Source: Crambe crambe | Taxonomy: Eukaryota; Porifera; Demospongiae; Poecilosclerida; Crambeidae | Assembly: GCA_963924555.1 (NCBI GenBank) | Contig: OZ004581.1 | Location: 2,108,001 to 2,172,000, forward strand | Length of the DNA stretch: 64,000 nt | Reading direction: 5' to 3' | Shown: positions 1 through 11,227 of the stretch, piece after piece | Numbering within the stretch: the stretch's first letter is position 1 | How the letters are laid out: every line of letters starts with the position of its first letter | Program-made: the position numbers and the translations under genes | The notes under the pieces: model-generated | Told to the model about the DNA's origin: nothing | Databases searched by the model: none | What the model saw: the letters and a program-made list of their open reading frames with translations, nothing else

Positions 1-63
1 CAATCCTGAGCATTGAAAAGCTTAAAGGCTGCGCGTTCATTATTATACGTCACAAAAATGCAA

Positions 64-627
64 TAGGGTAGGTGTGGGTATTATGAGTCAGTCCCTATTA
101 TGGGTTCACCACTTGATAAGAATCTACAAGAGTTGATACTTTAGATATGAAAACTTAATCATTTTTTTGGTCTTTTGATCAAATAAAATCATCCAGAAAA
201 TATCTCATTCATGCATAAACATAATCTTAAATGAGAAGTTTAAAAATGGGTACAATTGTAACCAATCTGAATAAAAAAAGCGCAGGGAAGCAATGATGCC
301 ACAAGATGGAGTAAAAAATGAATTTTAAAGTAATCTAAGGTTATTATTTTTATTTTGTAGAAATCTTAGCTACATTATCGATTTTTAGAGACAAAAATCA
401 AGCCAGCGACTCATAATTCATACCTATGACTCATAATACCTTCCTGAGTATGTTATGTAAGATCATAACTCCTATCTACAAGATGCAATATTTTTATTAC
501 TTTCTCCACACATTAGTTCTACATAACCTATTTTATATCTGGAGCAATTTTCAGGATTCTAAGATAGTCCATTTCCAAGAAAAGAGCAACAATACTTAGC
601 TGACTCATAATACCCACACCTACCCTA
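64..627. mobile_element. MITE with 25-bp perfect terminal inverted repeats and TA target duplication
   Basis: The left end at 66-90 (GGGTAGGTGTGGGTATTATG and onward) is an exact inverted copy of 601-625. A TA dinucleotide flanks both ends (64-65 and 626-627). The 560-bp interior is AT-rich and has no meaningful reading frame. It carries further copies of the subterminal word 'gactcataat' near 407 and 428. TA duplications are typical of Tc1/mariner-type insertions, so this is most likely a non-autonomous member of that group. The superfamily is inferred, because no transposase is present. Confidence 0.85.
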
Positions 628-1537
628 ATTATCCATCAAGCGATCTGATTGGTCACGTCAAAATCTTGACGTGAGACACAAGTCGTTAATGCTAATGTCC
701 TCTTTCCCTTGGGTTGGTAAGGGTCGCCGCTAGTGGCCATAGGCCAACAGCGAGCCGGGGGAGGGTGCGGTAGGGAGATGTGCCCCTCCCGTAAATCCAA
801 AAAATGCTTACTACTCTAAAGTACGTATCCCCCTTTGTAACAACCTGTGGTCACCAAGGGAGTAGCCTATAAAAAATATCTAACCTCCAGTCAGAATCAG
901 TATAGTTGGTAGCTCAGAGGGCATGGGGGCCTGCTTCCTACGCCTATGAGAGACGAGTGCATTCTTTAGATAGATAGGTAGTATAGCTAGCTACACTTTA
1001 TTTTTTAGAGTGTATGAAATTGTGAGTCTGAAAAGTACATTTAACAGTAATAGCTAAGTTAAGCCTGATAATATACAAAAAGGATCCCCAGCATTCACAA
1101 AATAGCTAGTTCCTCTTTGCACTGCAGAGAGTGAGGGAGAAACTGAGGGAGAAACTGAGGGAGGCATAAAAAATATATAGAGAAGCAAGGTATAATTTAT
1201 GCCACCACCACAACAGCAAATATAACAATGAAAACATTCCGACATGCACTGCTGCATGGGACACCTACGTATACCAGATAGCTACATGTCATAACCCATG
1301 ATACTTAGCTAAAACATTGAACTTTGGTTGGCCATTTCCATGAAATAGCTAGTTGGATCAGCACTATACACTATACAGCTATAGCTACAAATTAGCTATA
1401 CATGAAAATTGGATTTAAAATCCCGACGGGCCATGGATGAGGAATGCTTGTGTGGCGTGGGCAAGGTAGATCATGTGATGAATAATCATTCACATCAGCG
1501 CACACGAGACTAATCTGTACGGTGACTTTGAATAACA
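628..1537. other. Intergenic region upstream of the first NLR gene
   Basis: No coding potential is seen. The stretch holds a short GC-rich patch at about 715-790, three tandem copies of 'gagggagaaact' at about 1132-1164, and many TAGCTA words. The promoter of the NLR gene should lie near the 3' end, but no convincing TATA or initiator element can be picked out. Confidence 0.5.
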
Positions 1538-4500
1538 ATGTGGAAGTGGTTTACTAGTTGGTGGAGAAGAACAAGTCAAACTGCTAGCCCCAAGAATGAG
1601 GGGTCTTCTATCTCTGGAGATGATCAGAGTCTCAGCTCTCACTCTGAAGGATCGAGTGAGAGAGGAAACAGTGATTCAGAAGCTGATGCTGGACAAGCAA
1701 GGTAGCTAGCTAACTACATTAAAATAAACAGCTACTCATTCTCATTCCAGTTCTGCTTCCAGTTCTGCTCAATTGCCTGCCATTATTGACCCAAATAAAG
1801 CAATCACCTCCTTTCTGCACAACCGTGAAGATCTCAGACGGATCCTCTGTGCTGAATTGCTACGTGTTACTGGAGAGCTGTATGCTAAGGGTATCATCAG
1901 CACTGAGACTCACACTAAAGCCTCACATCTTATGTACACGCCAGATGAGAGAAGTATGATTTTACTCAATGCTGTAGAGTCGAAAATGAGAGTGGAATCG
2001 TCCATCTTTACTGAGTTTGTCCACATCCTGGAGTCAGAACCTTACACAAACTTCCTAGCCAATGCACTTGTCCAGAGTTACAGTGAGTTAGCTTTACTTA
2101 TAGCTATATTTATAATGGATACAGAAATATTATTACTTTGTAGATATATGTACCACTCCACTTGAAATCATTTCGACCTCCATTGCCATCAGCCGCTATG
2201 CTGATTACCTAAGGGAAGTGTATGAAAACACCTTGGTGTGTGATGACCGCAAGTTCCCTCCAACTCCAAGTACAAAGTATGTTAACCTCACAAAGGTATG
2301 CATGCAGCAGTATCATGAAAGACGTGAAGTAATGAAATATGCCTTGCATGGTGATATTGAACAAGTTCTTGAAGGAAGAAAGAAGGTAAACATTGGAGAC
2401 ATCTTGGTACCAGTTACCTTAAGTTCTCAACGGTTGCGGCTTGTATTAATAGAGGGTCCTCCTGGAGTAGGCAAGAGCACTTTAGCTTGGGAGCTGTGCA
2501 GGAGGTGGGATAGAATTTCACATATGAGAGAATATAACTTGGTGGTACTTCTCCGGTTGAGAGAAAAATCTGTGCAACAGGTCAAAACTGTTGCTGATCT
2601 ATTTTATCATGTAGATAGTGATCTACAACAGTCTGTAGCCAAAGAAGTGGTCAGCACTGAAGGTAAGGGAGTTTTGTTCATTCTTGATGGCTTTGACGAG
2701 CTCTCTAGTAACTTGCGGTATAACGGACTTTTAATTGACCTTATCAAAGGAAATGCTCTACCAAAGTCCACAGTGATAATAACTAGCAGATCTTCAGCCA
2801 CTGCTGACCTCCTTAGGACATGTCGTTCTCAGGTACAAAAACATGTAGAGATCTTAGGCTTCACTCAAGAATGCGTCAAGGAGTATGCCTCTAGCGTCTT
2901 TTCATCAAAACCTAAACTGCTTGATGACTTCTTGACTTATATATCAGCCTCTAGAAATCCTGTTATCAACAGCTTGATGTGCATCCCCCTTAATGCAGCT
3001 ATAGTTGTAGAGCTGTACAGAAATAGCAGGAGAATCGGTGGCCCTATACCCAAAACATTGACACAGTTATACACTCAACTCTGTCTTACACTGATACAGA
3101 GATATCTTGATAATGAGGAGCCTTCAGATGCTATCTTAAACAGTTTTGCTGATCTTACTGAAAAAGACCACTCTTACCTCCTAAATCTATCTGAGATTGC
3201 ATTTCAAGGTTTTAAGAAAGATGAAGTAGTGTTTGATAGCCTGCCAAGAAAAATGGTTCATTTTGGTTTCCTTGATGTAGTACCGTCATTTCTTGGTGGA
3301 GACTCCCACAACTTCCTCCATTTCACTCTACAGGAATTTCTAGTGGCTTACCACATTTCCCAACTTTCCCATCATGAAGGCCTAGAGGTGTTCAAACAGT
3401 ATGGTAGTGACAAGCGTTGGAATATGGTGTGGAGATTTGTAGCTGGTTTGACAGGCTTTGAATTCTTTAAGGCCAGTGCCATAAATAGTGAAGCCTTTGC
3501 AACCACAAAAGAAAATAGACCACAGTTATCTTGCTTGCTGATCCAGTGTTTATATGAAGCCCAGATCACTGAATTTGATTATGCTGCTGCTTTTGGAAGT
3601 AAAGAACTCATAGCAAGATGCATCAAAACTCCATTAGACAAATATGCTCTAGGCTTTTGTATTGCTAATAGTGCTCCTACGACATCCTGGGATGTTGAGT
3701 TGAAGTATACTTCAACGGATAGTTTTATTTGGGGCCTGAGGTCAACAAAAGAGTGCAAAGGTACTATAACTACGATACGACTCAACGATTGCCTACTCAA
3801 GGCTGGATTCAAGGATTGTCCAACTAGCATTTTGGACAGTATTACTAGTCTTACTGTCTATGGAAGATACATATCACAAGCCACCATGAGTCATTTAGCT
3901 GGATTGATCTCTTCCTTGTGCAATTTAGATGCACTTAGCGTTGAGTTAGTACTACCCAAACTTGGCATTGCAGAGGCTGAACTCTTAAAGGTAGTATATC
4001 AGCTACAGCATCCCCTTTGTAAAGTATCTAGTCTGTGCATTAGTGGTTTGAATTACAGAGCCTTGAATATGCCCTATTGTGTTACTGCATTGTCTAAGCT
4101 CATTGACCCATCCTCTGGGAAACTCAAAACTTTATCTATTCATCAGAATCACATTGACACAAACAGATGCACTCCTAAAGCATTATGCACTTTGTTATTT
4201 AATTCTTCTTCCCTTCAAGAATTACGTATCTATCTTAAGAATCCTTGTTTGCTTTCTCTTCTTGAGTCCAACACTTGTCTCATTCGTTTTCATTTTGAGT
4301 GTGAGTGGACTAAAGAACACGCCGAGTCCATAGCACATGTACTGCAAAAGAACACTACTCTTCAACATCTAAGTTTGGGAGTCTTTCACAAAAAGCAGAT
4401 GGATCTCTTAGTAGTCGTAACAAACGAAATGAAAAAGAATACAGTTTTGAAAAAGTTGAAACTTGTTTTTTATGAAGATATAGAACCAAATGAGTATCCT

Positions 4501-4578
4501 AAATTCAATTCTGATTCTCGTACATATATTACATTATCAACAAAAAGTCGATCTTTTATTGGTGATAACCAGTTATGA
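1538..4578 (+). CDS. NLR-type innate immune receptor: CARD-like, NACHT, LRR
   Basis: Three exons (1538-1701, 1751-2082, 2144-4578) join in frame into a 976-aa cytosolic protein. Residues 1-62 are Ser-rich. Residues 78-165 have a CARD-like helical pattern (LLNAVESKMR, FTEFVHILE, LANAL). The NACHT ATPase follows: Walker A GPPGVGKST at 270-278, Walker B LDGFDEL at 346-352, sensor IITSR at 377-381, and the winged-helix signature FLHFTLQEFLVAYHIS near 556-571. Leucine-rich segments fill about 720-950 (SLQELRIYL, TLQHLSLGV). This order is that of animal NLRs, which oligomerise on ligand sensing and recruit effectors through the CARD. The ligand and partners cannot be told from sequence. Exon 2 has two in-frame tandem acceptors (after 1750 and after 1762), so a four-residue splice variant is possible. 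This is the only NLR in the window with every core motif and no frame break. Confidence 0.9.
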
Positions 4579-5452
4579 TTATGAAATTTCTAACTTCAGT
4601 TCACAATATTTTTTATAATAGCTACTAGCAATGACCATACATAATTCTTCAATTGATAACCCTTGTACTCCATAATTTAAATGATGACATCTCTCCTTTA
4701 TTAATTTTGTTCATTATCTTGGCATTATTATACATCATCCATGCATGTTTCAAGTGAAATTTTCGATGGAGTTTTTTTTTTTTTTTTTTTTCTAACAGCA
4801 AATACAGAAGTTCTCTATTATGTAAGTGTCTCCATTTCTGGGGTTGAAAAAAAGACAATCATGCACATGTGCAAAAGAATAAGGGCATTGTTAAACCTAT
4901 CCTTGGTCAGTCACATGATAGCTATTATGATAAAACCACACCAGGTAAGAGAACTATGATTTTACTCAATGCTGTACAGTTATTCCTGGAGGGAGCTGTG
5001 CAGTAGAAACAAATAATGGAGCAATTTATGCTGTTGGAGCTGACATCCATTAATTTCATTTTTAATGTTCAACTCAGCACAAAAGGGAGACAATAATTAT
5101 TTACTTACCTGAGAAGAAGCACAGCTAAAAGGTGTGGATTTTACCACATTATATACTATCAATCATGACTTATACATTATAGCAGAGCCCTTTACTACGA
5201 AGACACAACTGTTGAGACACAACTGTTCCCATTCAGTGTGATTTGGAAATGAATCAAGTTTATTGTGCGTACCTATGCTTAATATAGGCTACATAGCTAC
5301 TTACTCGCAGTCTCCAGTTTATAACCCACTGCTTACGATGAACAGAGCTCTAACATGCAAAATTGTGTTGAAAGCACATGATATATCACAACCATATCAT
5401 GTACAATTACTAGCTATGCTTGTGTAGTTAGCTCAGTTTATTTCAACTGAAA
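4579..5452. other. Convergent intergenic spacer with NLR exon relic
   Basis: This spacer lies between the NLR stop and the stop of the minus-strand carrier. It includes a run of about 20 T near 4772-4792. At about 4952-4978, a stretch nearly identical to part of the CARD exon (compare 1955-1978, 'atgattttactcaatgctgt') is followed by 'gggagctgtgcag', which resembles the sequence just after Walker A. This suggests an old NLR fragment. The same relic sits at the matching place in the duplicated segment, near 17936. Confidence 0.5.
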
Positions 5453-7178
5453 TCAAAATTCAAAGTTTTTAATAAGAGTGAAAACAGGAAATGTTGCGAA
5501 TCCATTGATAAAACCTCTTACAAGTGTGGGGTGAAGTCCATTCACAAACACTTTCATCCCTTCTGACCTGACACTTTTCCTGATACAGTCCAGAATACCA
5601 CTGTATTTCCTTTCTCCATCGTTTTGGAAGCGTGATTTGATTACATCCACAGGATACCAAAACCAGGTTATGACCCCAGTCAAGCCTCCTGCGAGAGATA
5701 GATAGATGACCCCGAGTTCATTAGGCTGCTTTCCAGTGAGCTGAGTAATCGTTAGCTGAAGATAATCATAGGTGCCAAAGTAGATCCCAAACTGTGGTAC
5801 CGCCTGAAATATCGTTAGCCACCATCCTTTATACATTCCTCTCAGTCCTTCCTTGTGAATTAAGTCTCGTGTTGTCTCCAGAGGTCCTTTGTAATCTCTG
5901 AATATCTTGTCCTCAGGCATACTAGATAGATTAGCACTCATTTTTCTCATAGTCCATGAAACATACTGCTTCCCAATACTCTGATTCTGCAATCTGATCT
6001 TAACTAGCTCCATAGGAGTGGTGATTATACACTGCACAGCACCAGCACAGCACCCAGCTATGACACTGTTCTTAACATTCAAATTTGTGCTGTCATCATT
6101 TCTCAGTCTTCTGTACACCATTGACTGAACTCCAAACACAGTTGCATTGATGGCAGCTTGTCCCAGTAGAGGGTAAGTAATTCCCTTGAAGAGACCTTTC
6201 ATCTGTATATATTACAGTTTTGGAAGCTATATCAGAGGCAGAAATACGTACATGGGGGAGTTGACGGCATGCATGCATGTTAGCTACCATGTACATGTGT
6301 TAACAAGATACGTATCAATGTTCATGCATGTTCTATAGCTGTTGTTTTGGCTTGAAAAAAACAACAATAAAAAAACAAACAAGGAATTTACTAGTCAAAG
6401 GTGCTAGCTATAGTGTTGTTCATAAAAGAAAATTGATGTGACCCAAATGTGGGCCTCATCCCCTCCCAGGATCTCTGCCACTGTTTTAACTTACTTTTTC
6501 ATTTTTGATAATATCTTTGAAGCATTGTATTGCACTGAAGTACCTATCACCATGTGTTTGCATTCGAATCTGCCATGCACAATAAAAGTAATATTAAATG
6601 CATGAATGTATGTATGTATTATGTTAGCTACAATAACATGCAGGTAGTATTGTGAGTTAAATATCAGTGTTGTACGTAAATCCCTGGAGTGCTTCAACTG
6701 TGCTTAGAAGTTCATAGCTGAGTGTGCATGGAGGAAGCTGTGTGTCACTAGTATACACTCAGTGTCAAATTTCCTACAAGCTATGGATAATATATTTTTA
6801 CTCCCTCTCTTATCATCTTATACACTCCTCCATGCCATACCTTGACCTGCAGGCTGGATATACATGGGTCTAAGTAGCCCATGGCCACTAGCTTGACCTG
6901 CAGGACATGCATCTATATAGCTATAACCAAAGCCAGTTAGCTAGCAATCTTGTATGACATTAGGTCACTAACCTATATGAAAGTGTTCATGGATAGCTGC
7001 TATAGTACTCACCCTTACAGTGTCCCATGGATGGCTTACTATTAGACCAGCACAACCTACAGTATATTGAGTAGAATAAGTTAGATACATAGCTATAAGT
7101 ATGATCATATAGCTATAGCTAATGACAATACGTACCTGCAAACCAGCCTGCCACGAAACCATTTATATCTTCATCCAT
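5453..7178 (-). CDS. Mitochondrial carrier (SLC25 family, SLC25A45/47/48- or carnitine carrier-like), copy 1
   Basis: Four exons on the minus strand (7178-7136, 7056-7013, 6569-6495, 6202-5453) join in frame into 303 aa, the usual carrier length. The start is the first ATG (MDEDINGFVAGWF). Three Px[DE]xx[KR] signatures mark the three carrier repeats: HPWDTVR in repeat 1, TPMELVK in repeat 2 and YPVDVIK in repeat 3. Glycine-rich even helices are also present. Such proteins exchange small solutes across the inner mitochondrial membrane. The substrate is unknown; the overall pattern is closest to the amino-acid/carnitine-type branch (inference). Residues 187-188, just before VPQFGIYF, are Gln-Ala, whereas copy 2 has the Arg-Glu usual at this place in related carriers. 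The gene is convergent with the upstream NLR and was duplicated with it. Confidence 0.88.
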
Positions 7179-7388
7179 CAGCTATTACACAAAGATGCTT
7201 CTCTTGAATTGCTTAGACCGAAGAACTTTGTATTATGGCTTTACATTGAGCAGCTGATGCTGACTTCTTCAGTCTTGTCTCTCTACCAACTTTTCCTGTA
7301 GGAAGTTATTGGAGGACTGTTTACTATCCAGGATGCTTCATTAGCTCATAATAACCACTGCATGTTATAGATTTATACAGCTAATGTA

Positions 7389-7480
7389 ATGTGGAAGTGG
7401 TTGACTATGGCTGGAGAACAAGAGTGAGGGCCTTACTGAGTCACTCTGAAGAGAGTGGGAGAAGCATACACTGCCAAAAC
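7389..7480 (+). pseudogene. Relic of an NLR first exon
   Basis: The sequence from ATG at 7389 (MWKWLTMAGEQE, then a stop) matches the first exon of the intact NLR at 1538 (MWKWFTSWW...), with small deletions. The later 'tcactctgaagagagtggga' recalls the Ser-rich end of that exon. No CARD exon follows. It may be the 5' end of the same lost gene whose 3' end survives at 13590-14733. Confidence 0.6.
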
Positions 7481-8526
7481 AAGAGCATGCCTTATTAATT
7501 TTAGCTATACTAGCTAGAGTAGTTTTTCAATTATCGACCACCATATATGAACGGACACTGCAGAGGACAGCCAGGACATTAATATAATAAAATTCCACGA
7601 TGGAAAGATAGGGCAAACGTGCACTAATTAAATATGAAGCGTGAGGGATCAATGGAATAATACCGTGCAGAGAATCCACCACAAAAGAAACGTCCGAAGA
7701 TCACTTAACATCGGGCAATCTCATTGATAATCGGATACCCCCTAGTAGAAATCACACAGTACACGATATCAACTAAGCCTACAGACTAACTGGCAGCCCC
7801 AAGCTGCTACTACAATCCTTCAACAATTCAACTTCCCAGCTGCAAACTGGGCGGAGCTAATAGAATTTAAAATGAACATGTCAGCAACTTGATATTCGGA
7901 CTGCAAATGATCCATTGACACTTCTAGTCTCACTAGCCAGACTCCTTTCCCCCTCACTATCTTTGCACATACACTTACTTGCACACGCGCGCAGAAGGAA
8001 GGGAGGAAGAAAGAAAGAAGAGGGTCTGGTGTAAATAGTTTTCTGGATCCCTGCAGGAATGTAGGCAGAGCCAATCAGATCCAATAAGTCACATGACTGT
8101 TGATGTCATTACAAATTGTCACATGAAATTCTTCTCCGCGAAATTGGCGCGCTATTCCAATGTCAAGAGGCTATACCATAGTAAGTGCTAGCTATAAAAT
8201 ATCATCAGCTACCCTCTGCTTGACTTCATCTTGTAAGCATCATTTTATGTCATCAAATCGTTTGATTGTCGAAAAACAACCGCCTAACGAAATAAGCTGA
8301 TCTAGCTACTGCCTCCACACTGAACGAGGGGGCTGTGCACTCACTCGTCTGGCGTAGCCAGACCCTCACTAGATCTGCCTCGAATTGTTCTAGAGGTCTC
8401 ATCGCGCGCTACACAAATTACCACGTGGAAGAGACACGCCCCATCCTCGTGATGTCAGCCTTTTTATCACGTGCATCTCTGACCGCTAACATTCCAGATG
8501 GTCCAGAAAACCTGTCTATTTACACC

Positions 8527-8567
8527 TAGCCTCGTCCCCAGGTTACGAGAGCCTGGGAACGAGGCTA
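8527..8567. mobile_element. 41-bp micro-palindrome inserted in the foldback arm
   Basis: TAGCCTCGTCCCCAGG is followed by a 9-bp loop and then CCTGGGAACGAGGCTA. It interrupts the right arm of the larger foldback element, whose left arm is continuous at the matching place. The flanking octamers TTTACACC (8519-8526) and TTTATACC (8569-8576) look like an 8-bp target duplication with one change. Confidence 0.65.
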
Positions 8568-8671
8568 ATTTATACCAGACACCTTTTCCCCTCTTCTTTC
8601 TTTCTTCCTCCCTTCCTTCTGCGCGCGCGTGCAATGCGCAAGTAAGTAAGAAGAGTGGCTAGCGAGACTAC

Positions 8672-8925
8672 GACTCTTTCTGGCCGTTACAAAGCTTTGA
8701 AAGTGCATTTTTTAATTGCAAAATAGTACATCCAACATATTTAGAAGGATCTAGCTAGCGTAGTTTTATTCTAAGATAGGTACCTAAGATTTTGGCCGTG
8801 TATAATCGCAGCAGAATACACGGCCAAAACCTTAGCTTAGGCTAAATATGTCGGATGTGCTATTTTTCGACTTAAAATTGCTCCAGAACTTACTTCTAAT
8901 GCTTTGTAATGGCCAGGAAGAGTCG
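8672..8925. repeat. Nested ~250-bp palindrome
   Basis: The outer arms 'tctttctggccgttacaaag' (about 8677-8696) and 'ctttgtaatggccaggaaga' (about 8902-8921) are inverted copies. Further in, 'catccaacatatttag' pairs with 'ctaaatatgtcggatg'. The centre pairs 'ttttggccgtgta' with 'tacacggccaaaa' around 8790-8835. The whole could fold into one long imperfect hairpin. It sits in the right arm of the larger foldback element. Confidence 0.7.
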
Positions 8926-8948
8926 ATGGATCATTTGCAGTCCGAATA

Positions 8949-9216
8949 CACCAGGATATTAGCTTTATTAAGAAGGAGACCCTTTACCGTATAGTACTGA
9001 TAGCCATACGCATGCGCCTCACAGTCCCCGCCAGCGCGCCAAGAAAGAGCGGGAAATTCAAACCTACGGTCGGATTCAGACTGCACTGCACTGAGAAGTC
9101 TCCGTTCTCTTCAACTCTACTAACTCTTCAGTTCTTCTCTTTTCCCTCTCCTCTTCTCACATGGTTTCTTTGGGATAAGCAAAGCAACTTACTTAGAGGT
9201 ATCTAGCAGCTAATGT
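8949..9216. other. Unassigned sequence between foldback element and TG-rich repeat
   Basis: A moderately GC-richer patch at about 9009-9070 includes 'cgccagcgcgccaagaaaga'. A 64-codon open frame on the plus strand (9012-9206) has no recognisable domain and is probably chance. Confidence 0.3.
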
Positions 9217-9495
9217 GTAGCTGGATGTTGTGTGTTGTGAGTGTATGCTGTGTGAGTGTGTGTTGTGAGTGTATGTTGTGTGTTGTGAGTGTATGTTGTG
9301 TGAGTGTGTCGTGAATGTATGTTGTGTGAGTGTGTGTTGTAAGTGTATGTTGTGTGTGTGAGTGTATGTGTGAGTGAGTATTATGTTGTGTGGGTGTGAG
9401 TGTGTGCTTGCATGTGCATGTGTCATGTGTGTGTGCATGTGCATGTGTCATGTGCATGTGCATGTGCATGTGTCATGTGCATGTGCATGTTACTA
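9217..9495. repeat. TG-rich minisatellite
   Basis: Degenerate tandem units of 'gtgtgttgtgagtgtatgtt' type run to about 9390, followed by 'catgtgcatgtg' repeats to about 9490. Open frames here are His/Thr- or Cys/Val-rich artefacts. Confidence 0.85.
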
Positions 9496-9655
9496 TGCAT
9501 GCTTTGCCGCACCGGCCCTGCGCACTCGCTACACGTGCTCCTCAGAGGTACTTAATAATTATTTTAGCAGGTTTTCACAACTATATATAGGCTAGTTAGG
9601 AAGGTTCTGAGGTGAGTTCTCTACATTCTTTAACAGTACTGACTACTGAGACCAG

Positions 9656-9696
9656 TGTGTGTGTGTGTGTGCAGGGGGGGGGGGGGGGGGGGGGGG
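9656..9696 (+). repeat. GT tract followed by a 23-base G run
   Basis: About seven GT units lead into 'gcag' and then an unbroken G run at 9674-9696. The run could form a G-quadruplex, and its length is prone to sequencing error. Confidence 0.8.
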
Positions 9697-9719
9697 TGAG
9701 TGCATGGGGCATACAGTTA

Positions 9720-10640
9720 GCATTTCCAAGAGCCTTTTATTAGCTGGGGATATAGCATAATTATATTGTTAGCTAATTAGCTAGATTGACCATGTTAGCT
9801 AGTAGCTAGCTAGCTGTAGATTGAGCATAATATGTTAGCTATAGGTTGTGTTAGCTATAGGTACCTATAGATTGAGCCTTATGTTAACTTAGCTAGATTG
9901 AGCATAATTATGTTTAGCTATAATAATTATGGGTGGCTATATAGATTTAGCTATATAGATTGAGCATAATAGCTAGCTATATGTTAGCTAGGTAGCTATA
10001 GTTGGTAGCTAGAACATGTTAGTTAGGTAGCTAGAACATGTTAGTTAGGTGTAGCTAATGGAGCATTAGCTAGGTAGCTAGCATGTGTTTAGCTAGATTG
10101 ATGATGTTAGCTAGGTAGTTATAGATTGAGCATTTCGAGCCTTATGTTTCTAGGTAAATTAAGCATAAATTAGCTAGGTAGCTAGCAGATTGAGCATATA
10201 TTAACTAGGGAGCATATGTTAGCTAGCTGATTGAGCATAGGTGTGGGGGTGGGGAGGGGGAGGGGTTACATGGAACTAGCTAGTTACAAAGAGTGTATAA
10301 CATAGCTATAGTATGACCATAAAATGGTAGCTATAGATAGAATCTGTGTTGTACGAAATTTAGAATTCAGCATATCATTGTTTAGTAAGCATTAGTAACC
10401 AAGCTGCTTCTTCATAAGAGGTTCATGGAAGTAGCTATGTATTGTTGGGTTTGAATTATGAGCACTGGTTATAGTTTGTAGATAAGCATCGGTTATAGCT
10501 ATAGTTCCTTGCAGGATTATGAGCATTGGTATTAGTTAGCAATGTAGCTAATAAGTTGGGAACTGGCACTTGTTGTGCATGTTTCACCGCAAATTTGAGC
10601 ATTGGTGTTAGTCAGTTGTATAGGTTGTGAGTATGCAGCA
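9720..10640. other. TAGCTA-rich non-coding stretch
   Basis: Loose repeats of 'ttagctaggtagcta' and 'gattgagcataatatgttagct' dominate. No coding frame is seen. A single copy of the 11.2-kb repeat unit ('gttgggaactggcac') occurs at about 10556. Confidence 0.6.
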
Positions 10641-11190
10641 TCGGTTATCAGTTGAGAGTTGTAGTTATGAGTCACGAGTAGTGAGTTATTTGCGACGAGT
10701 GAGTGAGTCATCTGGTGCAATGAGTGAGTGAGTCATTTGCAACGAGTGTGTGAGTCATCTGGTGTGATGAGTGAGTGATTCATCATTTGCGACAAGTGTG
10801 TGTGTCATCTGGTGTGATGAGTGAGTGATTCATCATTTGCGACAAGTGTGTGTGTCATCTGGTGCGATGAGTGTGTGTGTCATCTGGTGCAATGAGTGTG
10901 TGAGTCATCTGGTGCAATGAGTGAGTGATCATTTGCGACGAGTGTGTGAGTCATCTGGTGTGATGAGTGAGTGAGTCATCATTTGCGACAAGTGTGTGTG
11001 TCATCTGGTGCGATGAGTGTGTGTGTCATCTGGTGCGATGAGTGTGTGAGTCATCTGGTGCAATGAGTGAGTGAGTCATCATTTGCGATGAGTGTGTGAG
11101 TCATCTGGTGCAATGAATGAGTGAGTCATTTGTGACGAGTGTGAGAGTCATCTGGTGCGATGAGTGTGTGAGTCATCTGGTGCTTACGGT
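10640..11190. repeat. Minisatellite of GTGAGTCATCTGGTGCAATGA type
   Basis: More than fifteen tandem units mix two alternating motifs, 'gtgagtcatctggtgcaatga' and 'gtgagtcatttgcgacgagt'. The units vary mainly at a/g and t/c positions. No open frame of interest runs through it. Confidence 0.85.
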
Positions 11191-11227
11191 CAATGTGAGT
11201 TGCAATGAATGTACGTATGTTGGGGTC

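Larger units (their letters stand above)
7893..8948. mobile_element. Long foldback (palindromic) element, composite
   Basis: The left arm, 7893 to about 8150, has an inverted counterpart running leftward from 8948. The outer 27 bp (7893-7919 and 8922-8948) differ at one base. Inner matched blocks include the polypurine/polypyrimidine segment (7990-8022 with 8588-8625) and 'ggtgtaaatag' (8028-8038, inverse near 8516-8526). The right arm is longer because two smaller palindromes are inserted in it (8527-8567 and about 8672-8925). No transposase is present. It is a non-autonomous DNA element of unknown superfamily. Confidence 0.75.

Noticed and set aside
9012..9206. 64-codon plus-strand frame as a gene
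   Set aside because: No domain, no splice partner and no repeat-free context; its length is within chance.
9193..9595. His/Thr-rich and Cys/Val-rich frames around the TG repeat
   Set aside because: They are produced by the TG-rich minisatellite and have no start context or domain.
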